Shown: positions 42,143 to 50,980 of the stretch, in pieces
How positions within the stretch are numbered: the first letter of the stretch is position 1
Layout of the letters: each line of letters opens with the position of its first letter
NCBI GenBank assembly: GCA_963618055.1
Contig: CAVERI010000003.1
Span: 9,937 to 73,936, forward strand
Source of the DNA: SFHK01 sp963618055
GTDB lineage: Bacteria; Bacillota; Clostridia; Christensenellales; Aristaeellaceae
Direction: 5' to 3'
Length of the DNA: 64,000 bases
Position numbers and translations under genes: made by a program
The notes under the pieces: model-generated
Seen by the model: only the letters and a program-made list of their open reading frames with translations
Told to the model about the DNA's origin: nothing
The model's database searches: none

Positions 42143-45142
42143 ATGAGGACGGTTCGATACGCTTTTCCGGTGCTTGTCGTGGTGCTGATGCTGGTTTTAG
42201 TCGGCTGCGGGCCCAAGACGGACACGACGGACAAGGATCCGCTGTCCGATTATTCCGTGGACGTGAAGCTGCCCTTCTCCACGTCGGGTGCGGTGAGCGT
42301 GACGCAGGCGCCGGGCTACACGATTCGCCCCGAAACGCCGGTAAAGATTCTCGGCTGGCTGAACGAGCAGCTGGATTCTGCTGTGCAGGACGCGTATACC
42401 GAGCTGTCGCTCGGCTCCTTGGGCACGGCGGTGCGCAACCTTCAAAAGCGCCTGATCGAGCTGGGGTATATGACGGGCACGGCGTCCGGCACGTTTGATC
42501 AGGCGACCGCGCAGGCGGTGCGCCTGTTTGAGGCGGCCTATGGCCGAACGGCCACCGGCGTGGCGTCGCAGCTGATGCAGGTGTACCTGTTCTCGGACAG
42601 CGCGAGGATTTACACCGGCATCGAGCCGATTACCACCCAGCAGGCCTCCACCGGCTATCAGCAGCTGGAGCGCGGCAGCACCGGCACGGCGGTTACACGC
42701 CTTCAGACCCGGCTGATTGAGCTTGGATACATGGACGGGACGGCGAACGGCGTGTTCGACCAGACCACGGAAAACGCCGTGAAGGCGTTTGAGGCGGCCT
42801 ACGGTAAGCAGCGCACCGGCGTCGCGACCGTTTCGATGCAGAGCTACCTGTTCGCCGACAGCGCGCTTCGAGCCGGCCAGAGCGCCCAGACGACCGCAAG
42901 GCCGACCGCCGTTCCCGCGGAGGACGATGACGACGGGTCGGATACGATTACCTATAAGGCGCTTCAGTACGGCAGCAAGGGCGACAGCGTGAAGCGGCTT
43001 CAGCAGCGGCTGAAGGATCTGGGCTACCTGTCCGGCAAGGTGGACGGCATTTACGGAAACGCTACGGTGAAGGCCGTGAAGGCGTTTGAAAAGGCCTATG
43101 GCCAGAAGCAGACCGGCATTGCGTCCGTGGGCATGCAGATGCACTTGTATGCCGACGACGCGCTTGCCTACGGCTCCGCCACCCCGGCGCCGACCACGGC
43201 CGCGTCGGAGGATACATACCGCACGCTTTCCAAGGGCAGCTATGGCGAGGATGTTGTGGCGCTTCAGGCGCGGCTGAAGAAGCTGGGCTACCTGAGCGGC
43301 AAGGCCGACGGCTACTATGGCGATGACACCGCCAGCGCCGTGCGCGCCTTCGAGAGCCGGCATGGGCGCACGCAGTCCGGCGTGGCGACGGCGGCGATGC
43401 AGAAGTTTCTGTATTCGGACAGCGCAATGTCCAATAATTCCGACGACAGCGGTCAGGTCTCGTATACCGCGCTTTCGGAAGGCAGCTACGGCAGCGGCGT
43501 TTACGCGCTGCAGCAGCGGCTGATTGAGCTGAATTTCATGGCCGGAACGCCGACAGGCTATTACGACGCGAATACCGTGGAGGCCGTGAAGGCGTTTGAG
43601 GCGGCTTATGGCCGAAATGAAACCGGCGTGGCGACGGTTGCGCTTCAGGAAAAGCTGTACGCCGATGACGCGCCGACCGGAAATGTGACCACACCCACCG
43701 ACGGCACCTACAAGCGGCTGAAAAACGGCGACAAGGGAGCCAACGTCGCGCGGCTTCAGGCGCGGCTGATTGAGCTGGGCTATCTGTCCGGCACGGCAGA
43801 CGGCTATTACGGATCGGGCACGGAGGAGGCCGTGATGGCGTTTGAGGCTGCCTATGGCAAAACGCCGACCGGCATTGCTACCTCCGAATTGCAGAGCTAT
43901 CTGTATTCGGATTCGGCGTATTACAACACGGACGGCGACGTGGCCGTGAGCTATTCCACCCTTTCCAAGGGCGACAGCGGCAGCGAGGTTCAGAAGCTGC
44001 AGCAGCGCCTGAAGGAGCTGAACTACCTCACGGGCAAGTGCGACGGAAAATACGGCGCGGAGACCGTGAGCGCCGTGAAGGCGTTCCAGAAGGCGCTGGG
44101 GCTCAAGCAGACGGGCACGGCCAGCGCGGCGCTTCAGAAGGAGCTGTATTCCGACGACGCGCCCACGAAAACCTCCACAACGGTGGTCACGGTCAACAAG
44201 ACCGCCTATGTAAGCGTCGCGAAAACCAATGTGTATGCGTCCATCAGCGATTCGGAGCCGATGGCGACCCTGTCCATCGGCGCGGAGGTTACCATCCTGC
44301 GCACGCGCGGCGACTGGGCGGAAATTCGCAACGCGTCCGGCGACGTGGCGTATGCGAAGCTGGCCGATTTCGCGCTTTCGTCGGAGTCCTCGGGCGACAG
44401 CGGAGAGAGCGAAACGGTCGTGACCGTGAACGCCTACGCGATGGTGGTAAAGGATCTGGTAACCGTGTATTCCGAGCCGGATGAGCTGTCCGACAAGCTG
44501 GGCACGCTTTCCAAGGGCGCGACCGTCACGTGGACGCGCACGCGCGGCAGCTGGGCGGAGGTAAAGAACTCCGGCGGCAGCAAGGGCTATGTGCGCACGA
44601 GTCAGCTTACGGTGCTGGAGGAGCTGGACGACAGCGCCTCCGCCGGAGATACGAAGACGAGCGCGTATTCCACCCTGAAAAACGGCTCGAAGGGTGACAG
44701 CGTGAAGAGCCTGCAACGGCGGCTCAAGCAGCTGGGCTACTTCGACGGCGACATCGGCGGCAACTACCTTACAAAGACGACGAAGGCCGTGAAGGAATTT
44801 CAGGCGGCCATCGGCATGAAGCAGACGGGCACGGCTACGGCGGGGCTTCAGGAGATTCTGTTTTCAAACGCCGCGCCGTCCGCCGGGCAGTACGCGGAGC
44901 CGGAGACCGGAAGCTATCAGGAGCTGAAAATCGGAGATACCGGCAGTGCCGTGGAAACCCTCCAGTATCGTCTGGCGGCGCTCGGCTACCTGAACGCGCC
45001 GGACGCGGAAATCGGCAGCTTTGATTCCGCCACGCGCAGCGCGGTTATCGACGTGCAGAGTGCCATGGGCATCACCGCCGACGGCATCGCATCCGCGGAG
45101 CTGCAGGCGTTCCTCTCGTCGGACGCGGCGAAGGGGCTGTAA
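42143..45142 (+). CDS. Lipoprotein with nine peptidoglycan-binding repeats and two SH3-like domains
   Basis: A 999-residue surface lipoprotein with no enzymatic domain. The signal peptide ends LVLVGC, with the lipidated Cys at about residue 19. Nine PG_binding_1 repeats of about 70 residues follow. Seven come in a row (about residues 80-670), each with G-x-V-x-x-LQxRLxxLGY, a G-x-Y/F-x-x-x-T...AV-x-x-F core and LQ-x-x-LYSDDA at the end. Two bacterial SH3-like domains follow (about 680-830, RGDWAEI and RGSWAEV), then two more repeats. Acidic or S/T-rich linkers separate several repeats. It probably bridges membrane and peptidoglycan. The ATG at 42143 has GGAGGGGAGG 8 bases upstream. Confidence 0.9.
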   Translation: MRTVRYAFPVLVVVLMLVLVGCGPKTDTTDKDPLSDYSVDVKLPFSTSGAVSVTQAPGYTIRPETPVKILGWLNEQLDSAVQDAYTELSLGSLGTAVRNLQKRLIELGYMTGTASGTFDQATAQAVRLFEAAYGRTATGVASQLMQVYLFSDSARIYTGIEPITTQQASTGYQQLERGSTGTAVTRLQTRLIELGYMDGTANGVFDQTTENAVKAFEAAYGKQRTGVATVSMQSYLFADSALRAGQSAQTTARPTAVPAEDDDDGSDTITYKALQYGSKGDSVKRLQQRLKDLGYLSGKVDGIYGNATVKAVKAFEKAYGQKQTGIASVGMQMHLYADDALAYGSATPAPTTAASEDTYRTLSKGSYGEDVVALQARLKKLGYLSGKADGYYGDDTASAVRAFESRHGRTQSGVATAAMQKFLYSDSAMSNNSDDSGQVSYTALSEGSYGSGVYALQQRLIELNFMAGTPTGYYDANTVEAVKAFEAAYGRNETGVATVALQEKLYADDAPTGNVTTPTDGTYKRLKNGDKGANVARLQARLIELGYLSGTADGYYGSGTEEAVMAFEAAYGKTPTGIATSELQSYLYSDSAYYNTDGDVAVSYSTLSKGDSGSEVQKLQQRLKELNYLTGKCDGKYGAETVSAVKAFQKALGLKQTGTASAALQKELYSDDAPTKTSTTVVTVNKTAYVSVAKTNVYASISDSEPMATLSIGAEVTILRTRGDWAEIRNASGDVAYAKLADFALSSESSGDSGESETVVTVNAYAMVVKDLVTVYSEPDELSDKLGTLSKGATVTWTRTRGSWAEVKNSGGSKGYVRTSQLTVLEELDDSASAGDTKTSAYSTLKNGSKGDSVKSLQRRLKQLGYFDGDIGGNYLTKTTKAVKEFQAAIGMKQTGTATAGLQEILFSNAAPSAGQYAEPETGSYQELKIGDTGSAVETLQYRLAALGYLNAPDAEIGSFDSATRSAVIDVQSAMGITADGIASAELQAFLSSDAAKGL
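42400..45130 (+). repeat. Nine coding repeats of about 210 bases
   Basis: The nine peptidoglycan-binding repeats begin near 42398, 42656, 42950, 43217, 43460, 43709, 43949, 44663 and 44918. The spacing is interrupted by linkers and by the two SH3-like domains (44190-44625). Copies 1, 2, 5 and 6 share the AFEAAYG core at DNA level. Confidence 0.8.
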
Positions 45143-45158
45143 TGGAATAGACAAGGAA

Positions 45159-45198
45159 AGCGCGGGCGAACGCACAAAAACACGTTCGCCCGCGCGCT
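45159..45198 (+). terminator. Terminator after the repeat lipoprotein
   Basis: GCGCGGGCGAACG (45160-45172) and CGTTCGCCCGCGC (45183-45195) form a perfect 13-bp stem. The T tract is short. Confidence 0.75.
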
Positions 45199-45328
45199 TC
45201 ATATGAGCTGTACGATGGCAATCCCATACTCGTGAATACATAGATGGGGAAGGCTTGGTTCTTCCGCACAAGCGGTCATGTGTCCCGCACGCACGGGATT
45301 TACGGAGGTTGGGTAAAAACGGCTTGGG

Positions 45329-45820
45329 TCACAGTGAAAAGCGGTAGGCGTCTTCCTCGCGGGCGAGGGCTTGCAGGAAGGCCTCGTTTGCCGGGTCTTG
45401 CGCGAGAAGGCGCACGGCGGCGCGCGCGGCCTTTACGAAGGACGGATTCAGGCCGCGGATGCCATAGCCGCACAGCGGGCAGAGCATCCACGCGCGGCGA
45501 TCCATGCGCACGTCCCACAGTTGCTTCTTTTCGGAATAGTAGGGCGATAGCGGAAACAGGCGGCAGAGAAATGGGCGATTCTCGCGTGCGCACGGTGCGG
45601 CGCAGCGCACGGCCTCCGCGTCCAGTTCGGTTACGGGCAGGCGGGAAAGCAGCGTCTCGGCCCATGGCATATCCGCTTCCTCCTCGCCGGGCCATAGCCA
45701 GACGAGGCCGCCGGCGTCCCTGTCCATCTTGCAGCAGGCGTGGCCGCACAATTCGCCGCAATCCGTCAAAAGCGGCGTGAGATTTTTGAGCATGTCTCGG
45801 GCTTCCCAAATGGCGTTCAT
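45329..45820 (-). CDS. Cysteine-cluster protein, YkgJ-like
   Basis: A 163-residue cytoplasmic protein. Cysteines are grouped as TDCGELCGHACCKMD (residues 19-33), AVRCAAPCARENRPFLCRLFPL (about 70-91) and LCPLCGYG (about 113-120). This resembles the YkgJ-type putative zinc- or iron-chelating family, in which the C-x-x-C and C-R-x-F/Y-P elements recur. GGAGG lies 9 bases before the ATG. Function unknown. It is convergent with the preceding lipoprotein gene and divergent from the ferredoxin. Confidence 0.75.
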   Translation of the reverse strand: MNAIWEARDMLKNLTPLLTDCGELCGHACCKMDRDAGGLVWLWPGEEEADMPWAETLLSRLPVTELDAEAVRCAAPCARENRPFLCRLFPLSPYYSEKKQLWDVRMDRRAWMLCPLCGYGIRGLNPSFVKAARAAVRLLAQDPANEAFLQALAREEDAYRFSL

Positions 45821-45885
45821 GGCAAAACCTCCGGGAATGTCGTTTTCCTACCGGAAATAATATCACAAAATGCGCAAATATACAA

Positions 45886-45914
45886 TTGCATTTCCGCGGG
45901 ATTGATGTTATAAT
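45886..45914 (+). promoter_or_regulatory. Promoter of the ferredoxin gene
   Basis: TTGCAT (45886-45891), 17-base spacer, TATAAT (45909-45914). Confidence 0.88.
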
Positions 45915-45946
45915 AAGCGCGTACAATTTTATGGGAGGTGTCATTT

Positions 45947-46117
45947 ATGGCATACCAGATCACCGATAAGTGCGTTTCCTGCGGCGCGTGCGAGGGCGAG
46001 TGCCCGGTGAGCGCGATTTCCGCCGGCGACGGCAAGTACGTTATTGATCCCGATACCTGCATTTCCTGCGGCGCTTGCGCGGCGACCTGCCCGGTTGGCG
46101 CTCCCGAGGAAGCCTGA
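45947..46117 (+). CDS. Clostridial-type 2[4Fe-4S] ferredoxin
   Basis: A 56-residue electron carrier. Two CxxCxxCxxxCP motifs are complete: CVSCGACEGECP (about residues 9-20) and CISCGACAATCP (about 38-49). Each donates three cysteines to one cluster and one to the other. The chain starts MAYQITDKC and ends VGAPEEA, typical of small clostridial ferredoxins that serve pyruvate:ferredoxin oxidoreductase and hydrogenase. GGGAGGT precedes the ATG at 45947. It has its own promoter and terminator, so it is a separate, probably highly expressed unit. Confidence 0.97.
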   Translation: MAYQITDKCVSCGACEGECPVSAISAGDGKYVIDPDTCISCGACAATCPVGAPEEA

Positions 46118-46128
46118 GATCAAACGTG

Positions 46129-46168
46129 AAAATCAAGGCGGGGAAGGAAGCTTCTCCGCCTTGATTTT
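46129..46168 (+). terminator. Terminator after the ferredoxin gene
   Basis: AAAATCAAGGCGGGGA (46129-46144) pairs with 46153-46168, with a T run at the end. Symmetrical A and T runs make it strong. Confidence 0.9.
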
Positions 46169-46212
46169 TACGCTGGCGCGGAAAAGACACAGAAGCGGCA
46201 GGGTTTGGGTCT

Positions 46213-46240
46213 TGGCAAAATGAGCAAAAAGGCGTATAAT
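46213..46240 (+). promoter_or_regulatory. Promoter of the PG-binding/NlpC-like gene
   Basis: TTGGCA (46213-46218), 16-base spacer, TATAAT (46235-46240). Confidence 0.7.
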
Positions 46241-46285
46241 ATTGGTAAGGATTTTTGCTTGCGGGCGGCATGCCCATGGGGAGAT

Positions 46286-47989
46286 ATGAAAAAAACGCTG
46301 ATCAGGGGACTTGCGATCGCGCTGATCGTCTGTCAGCTGGCGGCCTGTCCGGCGCTGGCAGCGGGATCGGTTGCGTATGGCGAGAAAAACGAAGAGATCG
46401 TGACGATGCAGAAGCGCCTGAAGGAGCTGGGGTATTTCTCCGGCGAATGCACAGGCTTCTTTGGCGAGTTCACGAAAACGGCGATTGAGAATTTCCAGAA
46501 GGCGAATGGGCTGGTCGTGAACGGCGAGGCCGACGCGGAAACGCTTGCCGCGATGGGGAAGACAAACGCCGTTACCAAAAAGCAGTATATCGAAAATTCC
46601 CAGAAGGGCGAGACGATTGAGATCACGCTTCAGGCGGGCGATACCGGCAAAAACGTGCGTAAATTGCAGGAATACCTGATTCGTCTGGGGTATCTGAAGC
46701 AGGTGATTACCGAGGTCTATGACGACGGAACCGAGTATGCCGTGCGCTTTTTTCAGCTGGTCAATCACCTGAAGGTGACGGGTATCGCCAATCCCGAGAC
46801 GCTCAACCGCCTGACGAGCTCAAGCGCGATTTCCGCGGAGGGCTATGAGGAAAAGTACCGGCTGAAGTTTGGCGACCATGGCAGCGACGTGAAAACGCTT
46901 CAGCGGTATCTCAAGGAGCTGGGCTATTTCTCCGGCGACAACACGGCGCAGTTCGGCAAGAAAACGCAGGAGGCCGTGATTCTGTTCCAGCGGTTCAACG
47001 GGCTGGAGGAAACGGGTGAGTGCGACCTGACGATGCGGCTTATGCTGCTGTCGGGGCAGTGCGTTTCGCGATATATGGCCGATCAGGCGGAGGCTGAGAA
47101 GGAATTAAAGAAGGATGACGACTGCGAGGCCGTGCAGCTTCTCAAGCGGCAGCTGGCGGAGCTGGGCTTTTACAGCGGGGAAACCAGCGGAACGACCTTC
47201 ACGGACGCGCTGGAAACGGCGGTAAAGCTGTTTCAGACGGCAAACGGCCTGACGGCGACCGGCATAGCGGACGCGTACACGCGCCGGATGATCAACGCCG
47301 GGGATTGCGTGGATATGTCGGCGTATACGGACGCGATGTCTGCCTGTGCGCTTCGTCAGGGGGATAAGGGCTACGCGGTGCAGCTTCTTCAGGCGCGCCT
47401 GAAGGCGCTGGGTTATTACGACGGCAAGGTGAGCGGCGAGTACGACAAGGCGACGGCGACGGCGGTTACGTATTTCCAGCGCGGGCATGAGTTAGAGGAG
47501 ACCGGCGAGGCGGATGAGGAGACGCGCGCGCGGATGAATTCCTCCGACGCGCTGTCCTACGAGGTGGCGCGCAGCCGTTATTTTGAGCGCAAGGAAGCCG
47601 AAAAGAACGAGGACAAGCTGAACAAGCTGTGCGAGCGGGCGATTGCCTGCGTAGGCAGCGTGTACGAAGCCGGAAAGGCCGGCCCGGAAAGCTATGGAAA
47701 CGCGGGCATGGTATACGCCTGCTTCAAGGAAATCGATATTACGCTGGAGCCGACGATCAGTCTGCAGCTGGAATATGCGAGGAAGCAGGAGGGCTGGAAC
47801 GAAAGCGTCCGGCAGGTAAAGGTTGGCCAGCAGGTATTTCTGAAAAAAGGACAGACGGTGCTGACGGGCATCTACGTCGGCGACAGCGTGTTTATCTACG
47901 CGTCACCCGTGGAGGAAAAGGTAATCGCCGTTCGCAGCGTCATGAGCACGGGAAAATATGAATTTATCGGATCCATCTCCTATTTCTGA
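46286..47989 (+). CDS. Secreted protein with five peptidoglycan-binding repeats and an inactive NlpC/P60-like domain
   Basis: A 567-residue exported protein. The signal peptide ends CPALAAG near residue 24. Five PG_binding_1 repeats (about 25-440) carry the LQxxLxxLGY and AVxxFQ cores. The C-terminal 120 residues follow the NlpC/P60 pattern. The place of the nucleophile (D-C-S-G-L/M-V) reads Y-G-N-A-G-M-V, and the catalytic His (H-V-G-I-Y-I-G) reads L-T-G-I-Y-V-G. Both key residues are thus missing, so a binding or scaffold role is more likely than hydrolysis. The ATG at 46286 has GGGGAGA in front. It overlaps the following methyltransferase gene by 32 bases. Confidence 0.85.
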   Translation: MKKTLIRGLAIALIVCQLAACPALAAGSVAYGEKNEEIVTMQKRLKELGYFSGECTGFFGEFTKTAIENFQKANGLVVNGEADAETLAAMGKTNAVTKKQYIENSQKGETIEITLQAGDTGKNVRKLQEYLIRLGYLKQVITEVYDDGTEYAVRFFQLVNHLKVTGIANPETLNRLTSSSAISAEGYEEKYRLKFGDHGSDVKTLQRYLKELGYFSGDNTAQFGKKTQEAVILFQRFNGLEETGECDLTMRLMLLSGQCVSRYMADQAEAEKELKKDDDCEAVQLLKRQLAELGFYSGETSGTTFTDALETAVKLFQTANGLTATGIADAYTRRMINAGDCVDMSAYTDAMSACALRQGDKGYAVQLLQARLKALGYYDGKVSGEYDKATATAVTYFQRGHELEETGEADEETRARMNSSDALSYEVARSRYFERKEAEKNEDKLNKLCERAIACVGSVYEAGKAGPESYGNAGMVYACFKEIDITLEPTISLQLEYARKQEGWNESVRQVKVGQQVFLKKGQTVLTGIYVGDSVFIYASPVEEKVIAVRSVMSTGKYEFIGSISYF

Positions 47990-48737
47990 CGCGATCGACG
48001 CGTCGGCGGCGCGCGCGGATGAGTGCGTGTGCGATTTGCAATGCGAGGGCTTCCGGATTCTTCAGAAGCCCGGCGCGTTTCGGTTTGGAACGGACGCGGT
48101 GCTTTTGAGCGATTTCGTGCGCCTGAAGCGGAACGCGCGCGTCGCTGATCTGGGCACAGGAACCGGGATTATCGCGATTCTGCTGGCGGCGCATCATCCG
48201 GACAGCGTGATTGACGCGGTGGAGCTTCAGCCGGATATGGCGGACATGGCGGCGCGCAGCGTGCGAATGAACGGGCTGGACGCGCGCGTGAGGGTGCATT
48301 CGATGGATATGCGCGAAGCGCCGGAAAGGCTGGGAAACGGCCGGTACGACGCGGTGGTGTGCAATCCGCCGTATTTCAAGGCCGGGGCGGCGCTGGTTTC
48401 ACAAACGGAAAGCAAGCGGATTTCGCGGCACGATGTGTCGATTACACTGGATGAAATCTGCCGGACGGCGAATCGCCTGCTGAAAAGCGGCGGGCGGTTT
48501 TCGGCCGTGTTTCCGGCGCAGCGCGTCTTTGAGCTGATGACGTCGATGGAGCGCTTTCGGCTGTCGCCCAAGCGCATACGCTGCGTGCAGCACACGGCGG
48601 CGCACGCGCCGGGGCTTATGCTGGTTGACGGCGTAAAGGATGGAGGCGCGCAGCTTCACTGGCTGCCGCCGCTGGTGCTTCGAAACGAGGACGACGCGCC
48701 GACCGCCGAATGGAAACGGATTTACGGAGAGAATTGA
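47958..48737 (+). CDS. tRNA1(Val) adenine-N6-methyltransferase family protein (TrmN6/YfiC-like)
   Basis: A 259-residue SAM-dependent methyltransferase. The N-terminal GFRILQKPGAFRFGTDAVLLSDFV is typical of the TrmN6 group. VADLGTGTGIIAILLAAHHP (about residues 62-81) is the SAM loop, and AVVCNPPYFKAG (about 134-145) is the NPPY motif for N6-adenine transfer. The likely target is A37 of a valine tRNA, by family. The start overlaps the previous gene by 32 bases and has a weak ribosome binding site, so translational coupling is likely. Confidence 0.88.
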   Translation: MNLSDPSPISDAIDASAARADECVCDLQCEGFRILQKPGAFRFGTDAVLLSDFVRLKRNARVADLGTGTGIIAILLAAHHPDSVIDAVELQPDMADMAARSVRMNGLDARVRVHSMDMREAPERLGNGRYDAVVCNPPYFKAGAALVSQTESKRISRHDVSITLDEICRTANRLLKSGGRFSAVFPAQRVFELMTSMERFRLSPKRIRCVQHTAAHAPGLMLVDGVKDGGAQLHWLPPLVLRNEDDAPTAEWKRIYGEN

Positions 48738-48739
48738 AC

Positions 48740-48787
48740 AGCGCCCGCTCCGCCGAGACGATGAACGTTTCGGCAGAGCGGGCGCTT
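48740..48787. terminator. Bidirectional terminator
   Basis: AGCGCCCGCTC (48740-48750) and GAGCGGGCGCT (48776-48786), with further inner pairing CGCCGAGA/TTTCGGC. It lies between convergent TrmN6-like and glgB genes. Confidence 0.8.
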
Positions 48788-48793
48788 GATACA

Positions 48794-50818
48794 TCAGGCT
48801 TTCTTCGATTTTTCGAGAACGAGGCAGGTGAGGCAGGGAATGTCCAGAACGATGCTCTCGCCGCGCGCGGTCGGTTGGGAGGAATAGCGCTCCGTGCGGT
48901 CAACGCGGCCGAAGCCGCCAAAGGCGCGCTCGTCGCTTGTGAAAATCACCTCATACGCGCCTCCGCCCACGGTGTGCACAGGCAGCGTGAAGCTGCGCGC
49001 GTCGTTGGTGTCGTGGAAGTTGAACACGTAGATCAGCCCGCCCTTGGAGAAGGCCATCACGGCGGCGCTTGCGTCAATCCACAGGTTCTCGGCGTCGCGC
49101 TTGCACATCACGCGGTATTTGCGCGCAAACTTGAGCATGGCCGTGTCGAAGGCGAGCAGCTGGCTGTATTTCAGATAGCCGTTGTCGGCCAGCGACCATT
49201 GCCGGCGGGCGTAGTGGAAGCTGTAGCCGTTGCCCTCGCGGGGGAAATCAATCCACTCGGGGTGGCCGAACTCGTTGCCCATGAAGTTGAGATAGCCGTC
49301 GCAGGCGAGCGCCAGCGTGACGAAGCGAATCATCTTGTGCAGCGCAATGGCGCGGTCGATCACGGGGGAATGGTACGCGCGATCCATGCCCGTGTACATT
49401 TCGGAATCCGCAAGGCGGAAAATAATCGTCTTGTCGCCGACCAGCGCCTGATCGTGTGATTCGCAGTAGCCGATCACCTTTTCCTGCGGGCGGCGCGTGG
49501 TAAGCTCGTGCCACATCTCATACAGGTTCCAGTGGGAGCAGCCCGCGCTCTTGATCATGCGAATCCAGAAATCCGGAACGCCCATGCCCAGCCGGTAATC
49601 GAAGCCGATGCCGCCGTAGCGGATGGGCAGGCACATGCCGGGCATGCCGCTCATGTCCTCGGCAATGGCCACGGCGAAGGGGTTGATGGCGTGAATCAGC
49701 TCGGTAGCCAGCTGAAGGTAGGTCACGGCCTCCACGTCGGTGTTCAGGCTGAAATATTTATCGTAGCCCGTGAAGCATTCGCCCAGACCATGATTGCGGT
49801 AGATCATGGAGGTTACGCCGTCAAAGCGGAAGCCGTCGAAGTGGAACTCCTCCTGCCAGTATTTGATGTTGGAAAGCAGGAAATGAATCACCTCGTGCTT
49901 GCCGTAGTTGAACACGCGGGAGCCCCACGCCTCATGCCAGCCCTCCGCGCCGGGGCGCAGAAACTGCGTCTCGGTGCCGTCGAACATCGAAAGCCCCTCG
50001 TTTGTGTTCGCGCAGGCATGCGAATGCACCAGATCGAGGAACACGAGCATGCCCATTTCGTGCGCGGCGTTAATCAGCCGCTTCAGCCCCTCCGGCTCGC
50101 CGTACCAGCTGGAGGGCGCGAAAAAGTTGCTCACCTGATAGCCGAAGGAGGCGTAATATGGATGCTCCATAATGGCCATCAGCTGAACGGCGTTGTAGCC
50201 GTCCCTCTGAATGCGGGGAAGGATATTTTGCGTAAATTCGTCGTAGCTGCCGATGCAGCCGTCCTCAGTGGCCATGCCGACGTGCGCCTCATAAATGGCC
50301 AGCGGCGCAACCTTCCGGCGGCCATAACCGCCGTCCGTCCATGGAAAGGGCTTCTCCGGCTCCCATACCTGACCGGCGAAGCTGTGGTCGGCGGGATCCT
50401 GAATTACCTTGCGGATATAAAGGGGGATGCGGTCGAAGCGCTGCCCCTCATGCGTCACCTGAACCTTGACGCGCTGGCCGTGCTTCAGCGCGTCCGCGCC
50501 CTCCAGAAGAATTTCCCACGTGCCGCCCGCGTCAACGCGGCGCATCGGGTGGCTTTCGCGGTTCCACTCGTTGAAATCGCCAATCAGGTGCATCTCATCT
50601 GCGCCGGGCGCCCACTCGCGGTATACCCAGCCCGTTTCAGTGCGGTGAATGCCATAGTACATATAACCGTTGGCAAACGACGTCAGATCCGCGAGATCGC
50701 CCAGCAGCGTGCGCCGAACCTCGGCGTGCCGATCCATGCGCAGGCGAATGTCGGATGCGTAGTTCTGAAGCCACGGGTCGATTTTCATGATTTTCTGCTG
50801 CGTATCGGTGCGCTTCAA
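48794..50818 (-). CDS. glgB: 1,4-alpha-glucan branching enzyme, eukaryote-type GH13
   Basis: A 674-residue glycogen branching enzyme that cuts alpha-1,4 chains and rejoins them as alpha-1,6 branches. An N-terminal CBM48-like region (about 45-150) precedes the catalytic barrel. The nucleophile Asp lies in FDGFRFDGVTSMIY, the acid/base Glu in AIAEDMSGMPGMC, and the third acid in YCESHDQALVGDKT. These sequences resemble the plant and animal branching enzymes (GBE1/SBE) more than the usual bacterial GlgB. The TTG at 50818 has GAGGTG 6 bases in front; the ATG at 50857 lacks such a site. No other glycogen gene is nearby. Confidence 0.93.
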   Translation of the reverse strand: MKRTDTQQKIMKIDPWLQNYASDIRLRMDRHAEVRRTLLGDLADLTSFANGYMYYGIHRTETGWVYREWAPGADEMHLIGDFNEWNRESHPMRRVDAGGTWEILLEGADALKHGQRVKVQVTHEGQRFDRIPLYIRKVIQDPADHSFAGQVWEPEKPFPWTDGGYGRRKVAPLAIYEAHVGMATEDGCIGSYDEFTQNILPRIQRDGYNAVQLMAIMEHPYYASFGYQVSNFFAPSSWYGEPEGLKRLINAAHEMGMLVFLDLVHSHACANTNEGLSMFDGTETQFLRPGAEGWHEAWGSRVFNYGKHEVIHFLLSNIKYWQEEFHFDGFRFDGVTSMIYRNHGLGECFTGYDKYFSLNTDVEAVTYLQLATELIHAINPFAVAIAEDMSGMPGMCLPIRYGGIGFDYRLGMGVPDFWIRMIKSAGCSHWNLYEMWHELTTRRPQEKVIGYCESHDQALVGDKTIIFRLADSEMYTGMDRAYHSPVIDRAIALHKMIRFVTLALACDGYLNFMGNEFGHPEWIDFPREGNGYSFHYARRQWSLADNGYLKYSQLLAFDTAMLKFARKYRVMCKRDAENLWIDASAAVMAFSKGGLIYVFNFHDTNDARSFTLPVHTVGGGAYEVIFTSDERAFGGFGRVDRTERYSSQPTARGESIVLDIPCLTCLVLEKSKKA

Positions 50819-50891
50819 CGAAATCACCTCAACTTCCGGCGGCGCAAGCCCGCCCATTGTGACAAACGATACTCAACGCTTGTCAGTATAC

Positions 50892-50920
50892 ATTATACCG
50901 TATGAGCGCGAAAAAAACAA
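50892..50920 (-). promoter_or_regulatory. Promoter of glgB
   Basis: Minus strand TTGTTT (50915-50920), 17-base spacer, TATAAT (50892-50897). It lies back to back with the fucosidase promoter. Confidence 0.75.
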
Positions 50921-50949
50921 TTGCATTTGGCAAAGAATTCGGTTATAAT
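50921..50949 (+). promoter_or_regulatory. Promoter of the GH29 gene
   Basis: TTGCAT (50921-50926), 17-base spacer, TATAAT (50944-50949). Because it covers the 5' end of the longest frame, it fixes the start at 50981. Confidence 0.85.
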
Positions 50950-50980
50950 GGTGGAGAAAAGCAACAGGGAGGTGTCTTTC

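Noticed and set aside
42197..44716. 839-residue open frame on the minus strand
   Set aside because: It mirrors the peptidoglycan-binding repeats on the plus strand; its own repeats are only the antisense of those.
42400..45130. Regular repeats considered as a CRISPR-like or other non-coding array
   Set aside because: Repeats are about 210 bases, in frame, and encode peptidoglycan-binding domains. No short palindromic repeat with unique spacers is present anywhere in the window.
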